64,000 nt of DNA, taken from Pseudomonas thivervalensis. GTDB lineage: Bacteria; Pseudomonadota; Gammaproteobacteria; Pseudomonadales; Pseudomonadaceae. The stretch is taken from positions 186,001 to 250,000 of the forward strand of contig NZ_LHVE01000012.1 in assembly GCF_001269655.1 (NCBI RefSeq), given 5' to 3'. Positions 62,720 through 64,000 of the stretch are shown piece by piece. Made by a program: the position numbers and the translations under genes. Each line of letters starts with the position of its first letter. Positions within the stretch are counted from its first letter, which is position 1. Below the pieces are notes generated by a model that was not told the origin of the DNA, searched no databases, and saw only the letters and a list, made by a program, of their open reading frames with translations.

Positions 62720-63967
62720 ATGCACATCATCAACGCCCGCCTGCGCAACCACGAAGGCTTGCATGAACTGCACCTGGAAAACGGCCTGATCGCCAGCATC
62801 GCCCGGCAGACCGAGGCCCCCAGCCTCGGCCCGCAAGACCTCGACGCCGGCGGCAACCTGGTGGTCCCGCCCTTCGTCGAACCGCACATCCACCTGGACG
62901 CCACCCTCACCGCCGGTGAGCCGCGCTGGAACATGAGTGGCACGCTGTTCGAAGGCATCGAGTGCTGGGGCGAGCGCAAGGCTACCATCACCCAGGAAGA
63001 CACCAGCACCCGCGCCAGGAAAACCATCCAGGCCCTCGCCGCCCATGGCATCCAGCACGTGCGCACCCACGTCGACGTGACCGACCCCGAACTCACGGCC
63101 CTCAAGGCGATGCTGGAGGTGCGCGACCAAAGCCGTCACCTGATCGACATGCAGATCGTCGCGTTTCCCCAGGAAGGCATCGAGTCCTACCGCAATGGCC
63201 GCGAGCTGATGGAAGAGGCGATCCGCATGGGCGCCGACGTGGTGGGCGGCATTCCTCACTTCGAGTACACCCGCGACCAGGGGGTCAGCTCGGTGAAATT
63301 CCTCATGGACCTGGCCGAACGCACCGGTTGCCTGGTGGATGTGCATTGCGACGAAACCGACGACCCGCATTCGCGTTTTCTCGAAGTGCTCGCCGAAGAA
63401 GCCCGCAGCCGCGACATGGGCGCCCGCGTCACGGCCAGCCACACCACGGCCATGGGCTCCTATGACAACGCCTACTGCGCCAAGCTGTTCCGCCTGCTCG
63501 GGCATTCGGGCATCAGTTTTGTCTCTTGCCCGACCGAAAGCATCCACCTGCAAGGCCGTTTCGACACCTTCCCCAAACGCCGCGGCGTCACCCGGGTCAA
63601 TGAACTGCTCGAAGCCGGGATGAACGTGTGTTTCGGCCAGGACTCCATCGTCGACCCGTGGTACCCGCTGGGCAACGGCAACATCCTGCGGGTGCTGGAA
63701 GCCGGGCTGCATATCTGCCACATGCTCGGCTACCGCAACCTGCAAAGCGCCCTCGACCTGGTCACCGACAACAGCGCCAAGGCCATGAACCTGGGCGAGC
63801 GCTACGGACTGGAACCCGGCCGCCCGGCGAACCTGCTGATCCTGTCGGCAGACAGCGACTACGAAGTGATCCGCAGCCAGGGTTTGCCGCTGTACTCGAT
63901 TCGCAACGGTGAAGTGCTGATGAAGCGGCAGATGCCGGTGGTGGAGTTCGGCCCGCAGGTGGGCTGA
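62720..63967 (+). CDS. codA: cytosine deaminase
   Basis: A 415-residue amidohydrolase that turns cytosine into uracil and ammonia. 'VEPHIHLDATLTAGEPRWN' places the metal ligands His56 and His58, 'VHCDETDDPHSRFLEVLAEE' the His/Glu pair, 'ASHTTAMGSYDNAY' the next His, and 'CFGQDSIVDPWYPLGNGN' the metal Asp. Length and motifs match E. coli CodA. With codB it lets the cell use cytosine as nitrogen source. Confidence 0.94.
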   Translation: MHIINARLRNHEGLHELHLENGLIASIARQTEAPSLGPQDLDAGGNLVVPPFVEPHIHLDATLTAGEPRWNMSGTLFEGIECWGERKATITQEDTSTRARKTIQALAAHGIQHVRTHVDVTDPELTALKAMLEVRDQSRHLIDMQIVAFPQEGIESYRNGRELMEEAIRMGADVVGGIPHFEYTRDQGVSSVKFLMDLAERTGCLVDVHCDETDDPHSRFLEVLAEEARSRDMGARVTASHTTAMGSYDNAYCAKLFRLLGHSGISFVSCPTESIHLQGRFDTFPKRRGVTRVNELLEAGMNVCFGQDSIVDPWYPLGNGNILRVLEAGLHICHMLGYRNLQSALDLVTDNSAKAMNLGERYGLEPGRPANLLILSADSDYEVIRSQGLPLYSIRNGEVLMKRQMPVVEFGPQVG

Positions 63968-63980
63968 TTCCTTCACCACC

Positions 63981-64000
63981 TGTGGGAGCTTGCTCGCGAT
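63981..64000. repeat. REP-like element cut by window edge
   Basis: TGTGGGAGCTTGCTCGCGAT, a shortened member of the tgtgggagcg family, runs to the end of the window. Confidence 0.6.

Overview
The window reads as the chromosome of a GC-rich Pseudomonas of the P. fluorescens group. The gene order metZ-purF-cvpA-(SPOR)-folC-accD-trpF-truA-fimV-(asd-like)-asd-leuB-leuD-leuC, then gltX, uvrB and an aromatic aminotransferase, is the order I know from P. aeruginosa (the PA3107 to PA3139 region). The intergenic gaps carry the short palindromic repeats (REP-like, 'gtggcgaggga...' and 'tgtgggagcgag...') typical of fluorescent pseudomonads. No plasmid, prophage or CRISPR signature was seen.

Region 1 (1 to about 12.4 kb) is an accessory mosaic next to the 3' end of a tRNA-Val(GAC) gene. 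It holds three toxin-antitoxin-type loci: hicAB, a RelE/ParE-type pair with a Phd/YefM antitoxin, and a YafO-family toxin in a tight three-gene operon with two unrecognised partners. It also holds an intact IS10-like insertion sequence with terminal inverted repeats and a 9-bp target duplication. The rest is small regulators and orphan genes: a LysR fragment, AraC with a GyrI-like domain, TetR divergent from a DJ-1/PfpI protein with a perfect palindromic operator between them, DUF6434, DUF4410 lipoprotein, DUF2867, a small P-loop kinase, and a 252-aa unknown carrying copies of a dispersed palindrome in frame.

Region 2 (12.4 to 34.4 kb) is core metabolism, nearly all on the minus strand. It contains a PuuB-like FAD oxidoreductase, tRNAs Asp, Asp and Val, an SDR enzyme overlapping metZ, purF-cvpA, SPOR-folC-accD (overlapping genes), trpF, truA, fimV, a catalytically dead-looking Asd paralogue, asd, leuB, a SAM methyltransferase, leuD and leuC, with a LysR gene divergent from leuC.

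Region 3 (34.4 to 48.6 kb) contains a five-PAS GGDEF-EAL protein, a small heat-shock gene with a sigma-32-type promoter and a ROSE-like leader, dusC, a thioesterase, an alpha/beta hydrolase with a TetR gene upstream, a duplicated tRNA-Glu/tRNA-Ala block downstream of gltX, then uvrB and tyrB.

Region 4 (48.6 to 64 kb) contains tRNA-Asn, two conserved small proteins, an AI-2E/PerM-type permease, trhP (yegQ), a Cache-domain chemoreceptor, a Na+/H+ antiporter-family transporter, a PepSY-PepSY-response regulator-sensor kinase operon, a patatin-like protein, queD, a dehalogenase-like hydrolase, and codB-codA for cytosine uptake and deamination.

The best candidate for an undescribed system is the YafO-centred operon at 10.5 to 12.1 kb. 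The other notable item is the dispersed palindromic element, which sits inside a coding sequence and was also hit by the IS10-like element.
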